Shown here: piece by piece, positions 56,215 through 64,000 of the stretch
How positions within the stretch are numbered: position 1 is the first letter of the stretch
Layout of the letters: each line of letters opens with the position of its first letter
Assembly (NCBI RefSeq): GCF_007795095.1
Contig: NZ_CP042218.1
Span: forward strand, 1,958,501-2,022,500
Origin: Luteimonas granuli
Lineage (GTDB): Bacteria; Pseudomonadota; Gammaproteobacteria; Xanthomonadales; Xanthomonadaceae
Direction of reading: 5' to 3'
Length of the DNA stretch: 64,000 nucleotides
Translations under genes and position numbers: made by a program
The notes under the pieces: generated by a model
What the model was told of the DNA's origin: nothing
Database searches by the model: none
Seen by the model: only the letters and a program-made list of their open reading frames with translations

Positions 56215-58211
56215 GGTTCCGTCGCACCCGCGTCCGGCAGCCGCATGCGCAGCACCGGTGCGGCCGAGACCGGGTGTGGATCTTCGCGCAGGTCGAGCCC
56301 GGCGAGATCCGCGCGCAGCAGTGCATAGGCACCATCGGTATCCGCCACTGGCGACCACAGCGCGAACAGGTCGAAGGGGCGGGCATGGGCGAGGGTCTGC
56401 ACGGTGCCGATCCACAGCGGCGTGCCATCCCGGGGTTGTCGCGGGGCGCGCCAGAGGCGGAGGACGAGGATGCGGTCGTCTTCGAGGGTGCGGCGCATCA
56501 GCAGCGCTTCGGCGCTGGCATCGAGGGTGGCCGGCAGCACCTTCTGCGCCAGGGGCGGCGTGTCGTCGTCCAGCAGCAGCAGAGTGTCGCGCCAGTCCGC
56601 CTGCGGCTGGACCGTCCATCCGCGCGCTTCCAGATGCGCCTCCAGCGGTGCCAGCGGCCCGGCCATCTGCACGTCGAGCGGCCAGCGCCGGCTGGCGTCG
56701 CGTTCGTTGCGCTGCCAGGGGAAGGTCGCCCAACCATCCTCCCACCAGCTTGCGAGGTCGATGTTGGCCGGCGGCGCGAGCGGAGCGAAGCGTTCCAGGG
56801 TCGGATCCACGGCGCGCGGTGCGTGCCATAGCGCGGCCAGCAGGAAGGCGCCGTAGAACAGCGCCGCCAGCGGCCGCATCCAGAACGAGCGCGCGACGTG
56901 GCGCCGGTAGGCGATGCCCAGGGCCAGCAGCCAGGCGATGCCCAGCAACATGCCGCCGACCAGGTCGGTGAGCCAGTGTGCGCCGAGGTACAGGCGCGAG
57001 AAGCCCAGTACCGCGACCACCGCGCCGGACACCAGATAGGGCCAGACCCGCTGCCGCCCGGGCAGCTCGCGCGCGATCAGCACGGCGAAGAAGCCGAAGG
57101 TGATCGTGGCCATGGTCAGGCCCACCGAGGGGAATCCGAAGCCGCTGAGCGCGGTCGGCGGCCGTGGCATGTCGATCGCCGCCCCCAGCGCTGCAGTCAA
57201 CACCAGGCCGAAGGCCAGTGCGGCCAGCCAGTGCGCGGCCGCCATCCAGCGCCGCCGCCACAGCAGCCACAGCGTGGACAGTGCGATCGGCAGGCCCAGC
57301 ACCACGGGGTCGCCGATCGTGGCCAGCCCGGCCATCAGCCGGTCGGCCAGCGGGTTGCGCAGCGAATACATGGCGTCGTGGATGCGCAGGTCCAGGGCCA
57401 GCGGCGCGCCGCGTGCCAGCATCGTCGCCAGCAGCGTGAACCAGGCAACGCCGATGGCCAGCAGGCAGGCCGCCAGCAGGACCAGCGAGGCCGACTCCGG
57501 GCGATTGGGCGAGATCAGCGCCGCGGCGTAGCGTCCCAGGTGCGGATGGTCGCGGGTCCAGCGCAGCGCGCGTGCGAGCAGCTGGTCGGCATGCATGGCA
57601 AACCAGCGGTAGGTGTAGAGAACCAGCGCCCAGGCCAGCGCGATCGCCGCCAGCAGCGCACCGACCACCATCGCCAGCCGGTCGGCGACCGCGGCCACGG
57701 CGTCATAGGCCTCGCCGAGCAGCCAGCCTGGAGCGAGGAAGAGGACCGCCCACGACGCCGCGGCCACCAGGCTCGGCGGCACGTAGCGGCGCAGCGGCAT
57801 CCGCGACATGCCGGCGATCGCGGGCACGAAGGGGCGCACGGGCCCGACATAGCGGGCGATGAAGATGCCCTTGATCTCGTTGCGGCGGAACAGCACCTCC
57901 GCGCGCTCGAGCAGCTGCGGGTACCTGCTGAAGGGCCAGGTGGCGCGGAGCTGCGGACCCCAGCGGTGGCCGATCCAGTAGCTGCTGGCGTCCCCGAGGA
58001 AGGCACCCAGGGCCGCGCAGGCCACCGCGTACGGCCCCGAGATCTCGCCGAAGCCGATCAGCACGCCGACCGCGAACAGCAGCGGCAGCGCCGGCACGAT
58101 GGCCCCCAGGATGATGACCGCGTCGCAGAAGGCGATCAGGAAAATGGCCACGCCGGCGGCCACGGGATGGGCGCCGATCCAGGCAACGAGGCTGTCGAAC
58201 CAGGCACTCAC
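56211..58211 (-). CDS. DedA - PAP2 phosphatase - LssY C-terminal fusion membrane protein
   Basis: This is a 666-residue, three-part protein. The N-terminal 200 residues are a DedA domain (FLIAFCDAVIILGAIVPALPLL, GDASSYWIGHRWGPQLRATWPFSRYPQLLERAEVLFRRNEIKGIFIARYVGPVRPFVPAIAGMSRM). The middle is a PAP2 phosphatase with PRPPTALSGFGFPSVGLTMATITF and SRLYLGAHWLTDLVGGMLLG; SVG replaces the more common SGH of motif 2, whereas motif 3 (SRxxxxxHxxxD) is intact. The C-terminal 200 residues form an LssY-type soluble domain. DedA proteins recycle lipid carriers and PAP2 enzymes dephosphorylate them, so undecaprenyl-phosphate handling is a fair guess. The start is a GTG at 58209-58211. Confidence 0.85.
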   Translation of the reverse strand: MSAWFDSLVAWIGAHPVAAGVAIFLIAFCDAVIILGAIVPALPLLFAVGVLIGFGEISGPYAVACAALGAFLGDASSYWIGHRWGPQLRATWPFSRYPQLLERAEVLFRRNEIKGIFIARYVGPVRPFVPAIAGMSRMPLRRYVPPSLVAAASWAVLFLAPGWLLGEAYDAVAAVADRLAMVVGALLAAIALAWALVLYTYRWFAMHADQLLARALRWTRDHPHLGRYAAALISPNRPESASLVLLAACLLAIGVAWFTLLATMLARGAPLALDLRIHDAMYSLRNPLADRLMAGLATIGDPVVLGLPIALSTLWLLWRRRWMAAAHWLAALAFGLVLTAALGAAIDMPRPPTALSGFGFPSVGLTMATITFGFFAVLIARELPGRQRVWPYLVSGAVVAVLGFSRLYLGAHWLTDLVGGMLLGIAWLLALGIAYRRHVARSFWMRPLAALFYGAFLLAALWHAPRAVDPTLERFAPLAPPANIDLASWWEDGWATFPWQRNERDASRRWPLDVQMAGPLAPLEAHLEARGWTVQPQADWRDTLLLLDDDTPPLAQKVLPATLDASAEALLMRRTLEDDRILVLRLWRAPRQPRDGTPLWIGTVQTLAHARPFDLFALWSPVADTDGAYALLRADLAGLDLREDPHPVSAAPVLRMRLPDAGATEP

Positions 58212-58261
58212 CGGTGGATTATGACAGTCGGAGATGACGATCCGCCGCCTACAATGCCGCG

Positions 58262-58924
58262 ATGGACGATCGTGGTTCAGTCGAGATCCGTGCGCTGAAG
58301 GCGGACAGCTTCGGGCGCATCGTGCTGATGCGACGCGGCGACATGCTGTTCGTGCGCCGCGACCTGCGCCACGTGCCGGCATGGTTGCGTCTGCCTGCCA
58401 GGTGGCTGGCCCGTCGCGAAGCGCGGGGGCTGGAGGCCGTGGCCGGCATGGCCGACGTGCCGCAGCTGCTGGCCTGGGACGGACGCGTGCTCGACCGCAG
58501 CTACCTGGCGGGTCATGCCATGTATCAGCGCCCGCCCCGTGGCGACCTCGCATGGTTCCGGAACGCACGCCGGCTGCTGCGTGAGCTGCGCCGTCACGGC
58601 CTCGCCCACAACGATCTCGCCAAGGAAGCCAACTGGCTGGTGCTGGAAGACGGTCGCCCGGCGATCATCGACTTCCAGCTCGCCGTCCGCGGCCGCCCCG
58701 GCTCGCGCTGGATGCGCCTGCTCGCGCGCGAGGACCTGCGCCACCTGCTGAAGCACAAGCGCACCTACTGCCCCGACCGCATCACCCCGGTGGAGCGCCG
58801 CGTGCTGAAGCGCACCTCCTGGCTGCGCGACGCCTGGTTCGCCACCGGCAAGCCCGTCTACCGTTTCGTGACCCGCCGCCTCCTCAAATGGGAGGACAAC
58901 GAAGGCCAGGGGCCGAAGCCCTGA
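58262..58924 (+). CDS. RIO/lipopolysaccharide-kinase-like protein
   Basis: This is a 220-residue protein of the protein-kinase-like fold. The catalytic loop HGLAHNDLAKEANWLVLEDGRPAIIDFQLA gives HND in place of HRD and DFQ in place of DFG, as in RIO-type and bacterial LPS-kinase relatives. The short N-lobe has MLFVRRDLRHVPAWLRL. The C-terminal tail is basic (RRVLKRTSWLRD, RRLLKWEDNEG). It could phosphorylate a lipid-linked sugar or a protein; the neighbours do not decide. It is divergent from the DedA-PAP2 gene, 50 bases apart. Confidence 0.82.
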   Translation: MDDRGSVEIRALKADSFGRIVLMRRGDMLFVRRDLRHVPAWLRLPARWLARREARGLEAVAGMADVPQLLAWDGRVLDRSYLAGHAMYQRPPRGDLAWFRNARRLLRELRRHGLAHNDLAKEANWLVLEDGRPAIIDFQLAVRGRPGSRWMRLLAREDLRHLLKHKRTYCPDRITPVERRVLKRTSWLRDAWFATGKPVYRFVTRRLLKWEDNEGQGPKP

Positions 58925-58964
58925 GGCCTCCCGACCCGCCCCCACTTCCGACCAGGTGCCCTCC

Positions 58965-59783
58965 ATGCCCAGTCTCGCCGGAAAGACCCTCTTCATCACC
59001 GGTGCCTCGCGCGGCATCGGCCTGGCCATCGCACTGCGTGCCGCGCGCGACGGTGCCAACGTCGCCATCGCCGCCAAGTCCGACGTGCCCAACCCGAAGC
59101 TGCCGGGCACGATCCACAGCGCCGCGCGCGCCGTGACCGAAGCCGGCGGCCAGGCCCTGGCCCTGAAATGCGACATCCGCGAAGAGGACCAGGTGCGCGC
59201 CGCGGTCGCGGCCACCGTGGACGCCTTCGGCGGCATCGACATCCTGGTCAACAACGCCAGCGCCATCTGGCTGCGCGGGGTGCTCGAGACGCCGATGAAG
59301 CGCTTCGACCTCATGCAGCAGGTCAATGCCCGCGGCAGCTTCCTGTGCGCGCAGGCCTGCCTGCCGCACCTGCTCGAGGCGCCCAGTCCGCACATCCTGA
59401 CGCTCGCACCCCCACCCTCGCTGGACCCGAAGTGGTGGGGGCCGCACACCGGCTACACCCTGGCCAAGATGGGCATGAGCTTCGTGACCCTGGGCCTGGC
59501 GGCGGAGTTCGGCCCGCGCGGCGTGGCGGTCAATGCGCTGTGGCCGCGGACCATCATCGGCACCGACGCACTGAACATGATTCCGGGCGTGGAGCCCGGA
59601 AACGGCCGTTCGCCGGAGATCGTGGCCGACGCGGCCCACGCCGTGCTGGTGCGCCCCGCGAGCGGGTTCACCGGCAATTTCCTGATCGATGACGAGGTGC
59701 TGGCCGAGGCCGGGGTCACCGACCTGTCGGGCTACGCGGTGGATCCGTCGAAGCCGCTGTTCCCGGACCTGTTCCTCGACTGA
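58965..59783 (+). CDS. Short-chain dehydrogenase/reductase (HSDL2-like)
   Basis: This is a 272-residue classical SDR. The cofactor motif TGASRGIGLAIALRAARDGANVAIAAKSD follows the start, with NNAS (DILVNNASAIW) and the catalytic YTLAK in GPHTGYTLAKMGMSFVTLGLAAEFGPRGVAVNALWPRTIIGTDAL. The usual catalytic Ser stretch reads ILTLAPPPSLD, as in hydroxysteroid-dehydrogenase-like protein 2 relatives. The ATG at 58965 follows AGGTG; a GTG three codons upstream is in frame but less likely. The probable substrate is a fatty or steroid-type alcohol, not determined. Confidence 0.9.
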   Translation: MPSLAGKTLFITGASRGIGLAIALRAARDGANVAIAAKSDVPNPKLPGTIHSAARAVTEAGGQALALKCDIREEDQVRAAVAATVDAFGGIDILVNNASAIWLRGVLETPMKRFDLMQQVNARGSFLCAQACLPHLLEAPSPHILTLAPPPSLDPKWWGPHTGYTLAKMGMSFVTLGLAAEFGPRGVAVNALWPRTIIGTDALNMIPGVEPGNGRSPEIVADAAHAVLVRPASGFTGNFLIDDEVLAEAGVTDLSGYAVDPSKPLFPDLFLD

Positions 59784-59857
59784 GGCGTCCGCCGGAGCCC
59801 GGCGCGACCATGGTCCGGATGCGACAATGCGGCCCTTTCCCACGCGCGGCCGTTCCC

Positions 59858-61090
59858 ATGTCCCTGCATGACCTCCTGGCCCTCGGCCGCGACCACTACC
59901 TGCCGGTCTATCGCCAGCGCGAACTGGTACTCGAGCGCGGCCAGGGCGCGCGCGTCTGGGACAGCGAAGGCCGCGAGTACATCGACTTCGCCGCCGGCAT
60001 CGCGGTCTGCGGCCTGGGCCACAACGACCCCGACCTGGTGGCCGCGCTGGTCGGGCAGGCCGGGAAGCTCTGGCACACCAGCAACATCTTCCACAGCGAG
60101 CCGCCGCTGCGCCTGGCGCAGGAGCTGGTCGAGGCCTCGCGCTTCGCCGAGCGCGTGTTCCTGTGCAACTCCGGCGCCGAGGCCAACGAGGCCGCGATCA
60201 AGCTCGTGCGCAAATGGGCCACGGCGCAGGGCCGGGAACCCGCGCGGCGGGTGATCGTCACCTTCCGCGGCAGCTTCCACGGACGCACGCTGGCGGCCGT
60301 CACGGCGACCGCGCAACCGAAGTACCAGGAAGGCTGCGAACCGCTGCCGGGCGGCTTCCGCTACGTCGACTTCAACGACGAGGCCGCGCTCGAGGACGCC
60401 ATGGCCGGCGGCGACGTGGCCGCGGTCATGCTCGAGCCGGTGCAGGGCGAGGGCGGCGTGGTGCCGGCGGCGCCGGGCTTCCTTCAGGCGGTGCGCGCGC
60501 TGTGCGACCGCCACGGCGCCCTGCTGGTGCTGGACGAGATCCAGAGCGGCATGGGGCGCACGGGGCGGCTGTTCGCGCACTGGCACGACGGCGTGGTGCC
60601 CGATGTCGTCACCCTGGCGAAGGCCCTCGGCGGGGGCTTCCCGATCGGTGCGATGCTCGTCGGGCCCAAGGCGTCCGGAGCGATGGGGTTCGGCGACCAC
60701 GGCACGACGTTCGGCGGCAACCCACTGGCCGCGGCCGTCGCACGCGTGGCGCTGCGCAAGCTGTCGTCGCCTGCGATCGCCGCCAACGTCGCGCGGCAGG
60801 AATCGGCTCTGCGCGCGGGGCTCGATGCGATCGGCAAGGAGTCCGGCGTGTTCGCCGGCGTGCGCGGCCGGGGACTGATGCTGGGTGCGCTGCTTGCACC
60901 CGCGCATGCCGGCCGCGCGGGCGTGATCCTCGACCTGGCAGCCGCCGAGGGCCTGCTGCTTCTGCAGGCCGGTCCCGACGTGCTGCGCTTCGTGCCGGCG
61001 CTGAACATCGGCGACGCCGAAGTGGCGGAAGGCCTGGCGCGCCTGCGCCGGGCGGTGGCCGCCGCATCCGCGGGTCAGTCCGGGCCGTAG
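59858..61090 (+). CDS. argD: Acetylornithine aminotransferase family protein (class III PLP)
   Basis: This is a 410-residue class III aminotransferase. YLPVYRQRELVLERGQGARVWDSEGREYIDFAAGIAVCGLGHNDPDLVAAL, NSGAEANEAAIKLVRKWA, GSFHGRTLAAVTATAQPKYQEGCEPLPGGFRYVDFND and LVLDEIQSGMGRTGRLFAHWHDGVVPDVVTLAKALGGGFPIGAML follow ArgD closely; Lys255 in LAKAL is the PLP lysine. It makes N-acetylornithine (or succinyl-diaminopimelate). Xanthomonads can use N-acetylcitrulline chemistry for arginine, but ArgD acts before that branch. The start at 59858 (MSLHDLLALG) was chosen over an in-frame start at 59810. It converges with hemL. Confidence 0.9.
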   Translation: MSLHDLLALGRDHYLPVYRQRELVLERGQGARVWDSEGREYIDFAAGIAVCGLGHNDPDLVAALVGQAGKLWHTSNIFHSEPPLRLAQELVEASRFAERVFLCNSGAEANEAAIKLVRKWATAQGREPARRVIVTFRGSFHGRTLAAVTATAQPKYQEGCEPLPGGFRYVDFNDEAALEDAMAGGDVAAVMLEPVQGEGGVVPAAPGFLQAVRALCDRHGALLVLDEIQSGMGRTGRLFAHWHDGVVPDVVTLAKALGGGFPIGAMLVGPKASGAMGFGDHGTTFGGNPLAAAVARVALRKLSSPAIAANVARQESALRAGLDAIGKESGVFAGVRGRGLMLGALLAPAHAGRAGVILDLAAAEGLLLLQAGPDVLRFVPALNIGDAEVAEGLARLRRAVAAASAGQSGP

Positions 61091-61139
61091 CGCGCCAGGA
61101 CACCGTCGGGATCGAACGGCGCCTGGCGGGCCAGCGGTC

Positions 61140-62432
61140 TCACCCCGCCGCGACCACCCTGAAGGCGTCGCGCGCCGCAGAGAGCGTGGCTTCGACCATG
61201 TCCGCGTCATGGGCGCTGGACACGAAGCCGGCCTCGTAGGCCGACGGCGCCAGGAACACACCGCGGTCCAGCATCGCGTGGAAGAAGCGGTTGAAGGCGC
61301 CGGTGTCGCAGGCCGTGGCGCCGGCATAGGTGTCGACCTTCCGGTCGGTGAAGAACAAGCCGAACATGGCGCCGACGCGGTTGGTGGTCAGCGGCACGCC
61401 GGCCTCCCGCGCGGCCTGCTCGAAGCCGTCGCACAGCACGTTGGCCGTGGCCTCCAGGCGGTCGTGGAAGCCGGGTTCCTGGATCAGTCCGAGCATCGCC
61501 AGCCCGGCGGCCATCGCCACCGGGTTGCCGCTCAGGGTGCCGGCCTGGTAGATCGGGCCGGCCGGCGCGATCCGCTCCATCAGGTCGCGGCGGCCGCCAT
61601 AGGCGCCCACCGGCATCCCGCCACCGATGATCTTGCCGAAGGTGGTGAGGTCCGGCGTCACGCCGTAACGGGCCTGGGCGCCGCCGAGCGCGACGCGGAA
61701 GCCGGTCATGACCTCGTCGAAGATCAGCAGTGCGCCGTGCTTCGTGCACAGCTCCCGCAGGTGGCCCAGGTAGCCCTCGCGCGGCGGCAGACAGTTCGCG
61801 TTGCCGACCACGGGCTCGATGATCACCGCGGCGATCTCGCCGCCGATGTCGTCGAACAGGGCGGTCGCCTCTTCGAAATCGTTGTAGCTGATGGTCGTGG
61901 TCAGCTCGCTCAGGCCGGCCGGAACGCCGGGCGAGGTCGGCACGCCCAGTGTCAGCATGCCGCTGCCTGCCTTCACCAGGAAGGAGTCGCCGTGGCCGTG
62001 GTAGCAGCCCTCGAACTTGACGATGCGCTGGCGCCCGGTGGCGCCGCGCGCGAGCCGGACCGCCGACAGCGTGGCCTCGGTCCCGGAATTGACCATGCGC
62101 ACCATCTCGCAGGACGGCACCAGGCGGGTGATGGTCTCCGCCATGGTGACTTCCGCCGGGCAGGGCGCGCCATAGGACAGGCCGCTGCCGATCGCTTCCG
62201 CTACCGCGGCGCGAACGCCTGGATGGTTGTGGCCGACGATCATCGGCCCCCAGGAGCCGACGTAGTCGATGTAGCGGTTGCCGTCGACGTCGTACAGGAA
62301 GGCGCCGTCGGCGCGCTCGACGAAGAACGGCTCGCCGCCGACCGACCTGAACGCGCGTACCGGGGAATTCACGCCCCCGGGAATCAGTGCCTGCGCGCGG
62401 GCGAACAGGGCCCGTGACTTCTCATGCTTCAT
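61140..62432 (-). CDS. hemL: Glutamate-1-semialdehyde 2,1-aminomutase
   Basis: This 430-residue PLP enzyme makes 5-aminolevulinate in the C5 heme pathway. The N-terminal [26 protein letters not shown] and the PLP site [20 protein letters not shown] with Lys267 are diagnostic. [35 protein letters not shown] and [25 protein letters not shown] are also intact. GGAAG precedes the ATG at 62430-62432. It starts one base after the thiE stop, so the two genes form an operon. Confidence 0.97.
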   Translation of the reverse strand: MKHEKSRALFARAQALIPGGVNSPVRAFRSVGGEPFFVERADGAFLYDVDGNRYIDYVGSWGPMIVGHNHPGVRAAVAEAIGSGLSYGAPCPAEVTMAETITRLVPSCEMVRMVNSGTEATLSAVRLARGATGRQRIVKFEGCYHGHGDSFLVKAGSGMLTLGVPTSPGVPAGLSELTTTISYNDFEEATALFDDIGGEIAAVIIEPVVGNANCLPPREGYLGHLRELCTKHGALLIFDEVMTGFRVALGGAQARYGVTPDLTTFGKIIGGGMPVGAYGGRRDLMERIAPAGPIYQAGTLSGNPVAMAAGLAMLGLIQEPGFHDRLEATANVLCDGFEQAAREAGVPLTTNRVGAMFGLFFTDRKVDTYAGATACDTGAFNRFFHAMLDRGVFLAPSAYEAGFVSSAHDADMVEATLSAARDAFRVVAAG

Positions 62433-62433
62433 T

Positions 62434-63096
62434 TCAATTCGCTTCCTGTGTTTTCCGGAACGTCCGGTGGTACGCCTGCGCAGCCGCGACCGGATCCGGC
62501 GCATCGAACACGCCGCTGATCACCGCCACCAGGTCCGCGCCGGCTTCGACCACCATTCCGGCATTGTCCGGCGTGATGCCGCCGATCGCCACCAGCGGCA
62601 GCCCGAACTGCCGGGCTTCGCGCAGCAGCTCCGGCGTCGCCCTGCGCGCAAGCGGCTTGGTCGACGAAGGGAAGAAGGCGCCGAACGCGAGATAGTCCGC
62701 ACCCGACGCCGCGGCCGCCCGCGCCCGCGGCAGGCTGTCGTAACAGGATGCGCCGAGGATCGCATCCGCTCCCAGCGCATCGCGCGCGGCACGCAGGTCC
62801 CCGTCGTCTTCGCCAAGATGGGCGCCATCGGCCCCGCAGGCGAGCGCAAGACGCCAGTCGTCGTTGACCAGCAGCGGCACGCCGCGCTCGCGGCACAGCG
62901 GCAGCAGCGCCGACACCTGCTCTCGCGCGAGCGCGCCCTGAGCGGCCTTGTTGCGGTACTGCAGTAGTGCGGCATGACCGACCACCGCTTCCACCCGGGC
63001 AAGCAGGCGCCCGGTGTCGGTCTCATCGGGTGTCAGCAGGTAGAGCCCGCGGCCCACGGAGCGCGCAGGGTGCATGGCGGCATCGGCTTGGCTCAT
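62434..63096 (-). CDS. thiE: Thiamine-phosphate synthase
   Basis: This 220-residue TIM-barrel enzyme joins hydroxymethylpyrimidine diphosphate and thiazole phosphate. Conserved blocks are [84 protein letters not shown] and [14 protein letters not shown], then [39 protein letters not shown] precedes the ATG at 63094-63096. No riboswitch is seen upstream, unlike thiC in this window. It is coupled to hemL. Confidence 0.95.
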   Translation of the reverse strand: MSQADAAMHPARSVGRGLYLLTPDETDTGRLLARVEAVVGHAALLQYRNKAAQGALAREQVSALLPLCRERGVPLLVNDDWRLALACGADGAHLGEDDGDLRAARDALGADAILGASCYDSLPRARAAAASGADYLAFGAFFPSSTKPLARRATPELLREARQFGLPLVAIGGITPDNAGMVVEAGADLVAVISGVFDAPDPVAAAQAYHRTFRKTQEAN

Positions 63097-63171
63097 CAGT
63101 GGTTTCCTGTCGACGGGCGGAGTGTGACAATGGCCGCCCGCGTCCACGACGCAGCAGCAGCGCATTATCCG

Positions 63172-63357
63172 ATGAGCCAGACCGCTACCGCCTACCGGAC
63201 ATGGATGTGCGTCGTGTGTGGCTTCATCTACGACGAGGCCAGGGGACTGCCGGCGGAAGGCCTGGCGCCGGGAACGCGCTGGGAGGACGTCCCCGACACC
63301 TGGACCTGTCCGGACTGCGGCGTGACCAAGGACGACTTCGAGATGGTCGCAGTCTGA
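63172..63357 (+). CDS. Rubredoxin
   Basis: This is a 61-residue electron carrier. The two iron-binding pairs are MCVVCGFIYDEARG and WTCPDCGVTKDDFE, separated by the typical EGLAPGTRWEDVPDTW. It holds one Fe(Cys)4 centre and usually feeds alkane hydroxylases or redox detoxification, but no partner is in view. It is divergent from thiE (75-base gap) and converges with the DUF192 gene. Confidence 0.96.
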   Translation: MSQTATAYRTWMCVVCGFIYDEARGLPAEGLAPGTRWEDVPDTWTCPDCGVTKDDFEMVAV

Positions 63358-63364
63358 CGCCTGT

Positions 63365-63817
63365 TCAGCGGGCGGGATCGATCGCAGGACCCAGCGCGAG
63401 TACGGTGCCCTCCTCGAGACCCAGCCTGCGGGCCTCGCCTGCGTTCAGTTCGAGTACGTATCGCGCCGGTCCCGAGCTCGGGTAGGGCGGACAGCGGTCT
63501 CCCGCGGAACATGGCGGCACATTCCGTTGTTGGCTGACCAGCCGCAACTCCGAATCGAAATACAGGATGTCCAGCGGAATGCGCGTGTTCTTCATCCAGT
63601 ACGCCTGGCGTTCCTCGCGCTCGTGGATGAACAGCATGCCGTGGCCCTCGGCCAGCGAGTCGCGGAACATGAGGCCGCGAGCGCGCGCCTCGTCTGTCTC
63701 CGCGACCTCCACCGCATAGCGCTGCCCGGCCAGCTCCACCCAGCGCCCGTCACTGGCGCAGGCGGTCGCGGACACGCAGGCCCACCACAGCACGAACATC
63801 GAGAGGAAATTGCGCAT
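63365..63817 (-). CDS. DUF192 secreted protein
   Basis: This is a 150-residue protein with a signal-like N-terminus (FLSMFVLWWACVSATACA). The mature part is a complete DUF192 domain: VEVAETDEARARGLMFRDSLAEGHGMLFIHEREERQAYWMKNTRIPLDILYFD and CPPYPSSGPARYVLELNAGEARRLGLEEGTVLAL. The family is widespread in bacteria and archaea with unknown biochemical role. The stop is seven bases from the rubredoxin stop. Bases 63818-64000 contain no gene I can support. Confidence 0.88.
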   Translation of the reverse strand: MRNFLSMFVLWWACVSATACASDGRWVELAGQRYAVEVAETDEARARGLMFRDSLAEGHGMLFIHEREERQAYWMKNTRIPLDILYFDSELRLVSQQRNVPPCSAGDRCPPYPSSGPARYVLELNAGEARRLGLEEGTVLALGPAIDPAR

Positions 63818-64000
63818 CGTCGACCTGCAATGAATGGCGGGAACATGGACACTCCGCGAGGCGGCGCGACCGGTCAAGTCGGAAAAGAGCCGCGACCCCC
63901 TTCCCAAACCGGTCACGCCGGCGCACAATGCGCGCCCCGCCAAGCAGCGACCGGCACGCCGGAAGCCGCGAAGCGGAGAAGAACGAAAAAGACCGCTTCA

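Noticed and set aside
63928..64000. Open frame starting MRAPPSSDRHAGSREAEK running off the end
   Set aside because: Too short, no ribosome-binding site and no recognisable sequence; a gene start here cannot be supported.

Overview
The window is very GC-rich DNA, almost fully coding. The gene content suggests a member of the Xanthomonadaceae (Lysobacter/Luteimonas-like): a tyrosine pathway hppD-hmgA under a MarR regulator, a pyrophosphate-type phosphofructokinase next to a proton-pumping pyrophosphatase, Mpl, a six-gene Mrp antiporter operon, LPS genes beside tolC/pcm, and GTGGGAGCGGCT-type REP palindromes. This placement is inferred from protein families and repeats, not from a database search.

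Layout. 1-12349 is an amino-acid catabolism neighbourhood: branched-chain 2-oxoacid dehydrogenase (bkdA1-bkdA2-bkdB, minus strand), tryptophan 2,3-dioxygenase, a CbiM-like permease, two POT peptide transporters, and a MarR regulator divergent from 4-hydroxyphenylpyruvate dioxygenase, with homogentisate dioxygenase downstream. 12423-20049 holds a lipoprotein, a Ca2+/cation antiporter and the mrpACDEFG operon. 20205-25266 holds small metabolic genes. 25292-30032 is an envelope/LPS block: glycosyltransferase, O-antigen ligase, LpxL-type acyltransferase, WaaA. 30048-37334 holds TolC, Pcm, a TetR regulator and an RND efflux adaptor and pump. 37379-43233 has thrB and a three-gene flavoprotein plus 2-oxoacid:ferredoxin oxidoreductase operon. 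43347-48223 has a secreted phosphoesterase, a TPP riboswitch with thiC, a DUF4136 lipoprotein and a channel-like protein. 48270-53517 is a pyrophosphate block (ppa, hppA, pfp) with two large inverted-repeat elements between ppa and hppA. 53642-63817 runs adk-mpl, a LON-domain protein, a DedA-PAP2-LssY fusion, a RIO-like kinase, an SDR, argD, hemL, thiE, rubredoxin and a DUF192 protein.

Three patterns stand out. (1) REP palindromes have become part of genes: one encodes part of the interdomain linker of the bkdB E2 protein, and another supplies the stop codon of the RND pump and the last codons of thrB. (2) The 48.8-49.5 kb gap holds two oppositely oriented copies of a roughly 120-base element with a conserved 49-base core; its flanking arms differ between copies but stay complementary. 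(3) Four otherwise intact conserved genes (bkdA2, hmgA, an ELM1-family gene, hppA) are each broken once by a small indel. This looks more like draft-sequence error than gene decay. No tRNA, rRNA, CRISPR array, transposase or phage gene was seen.
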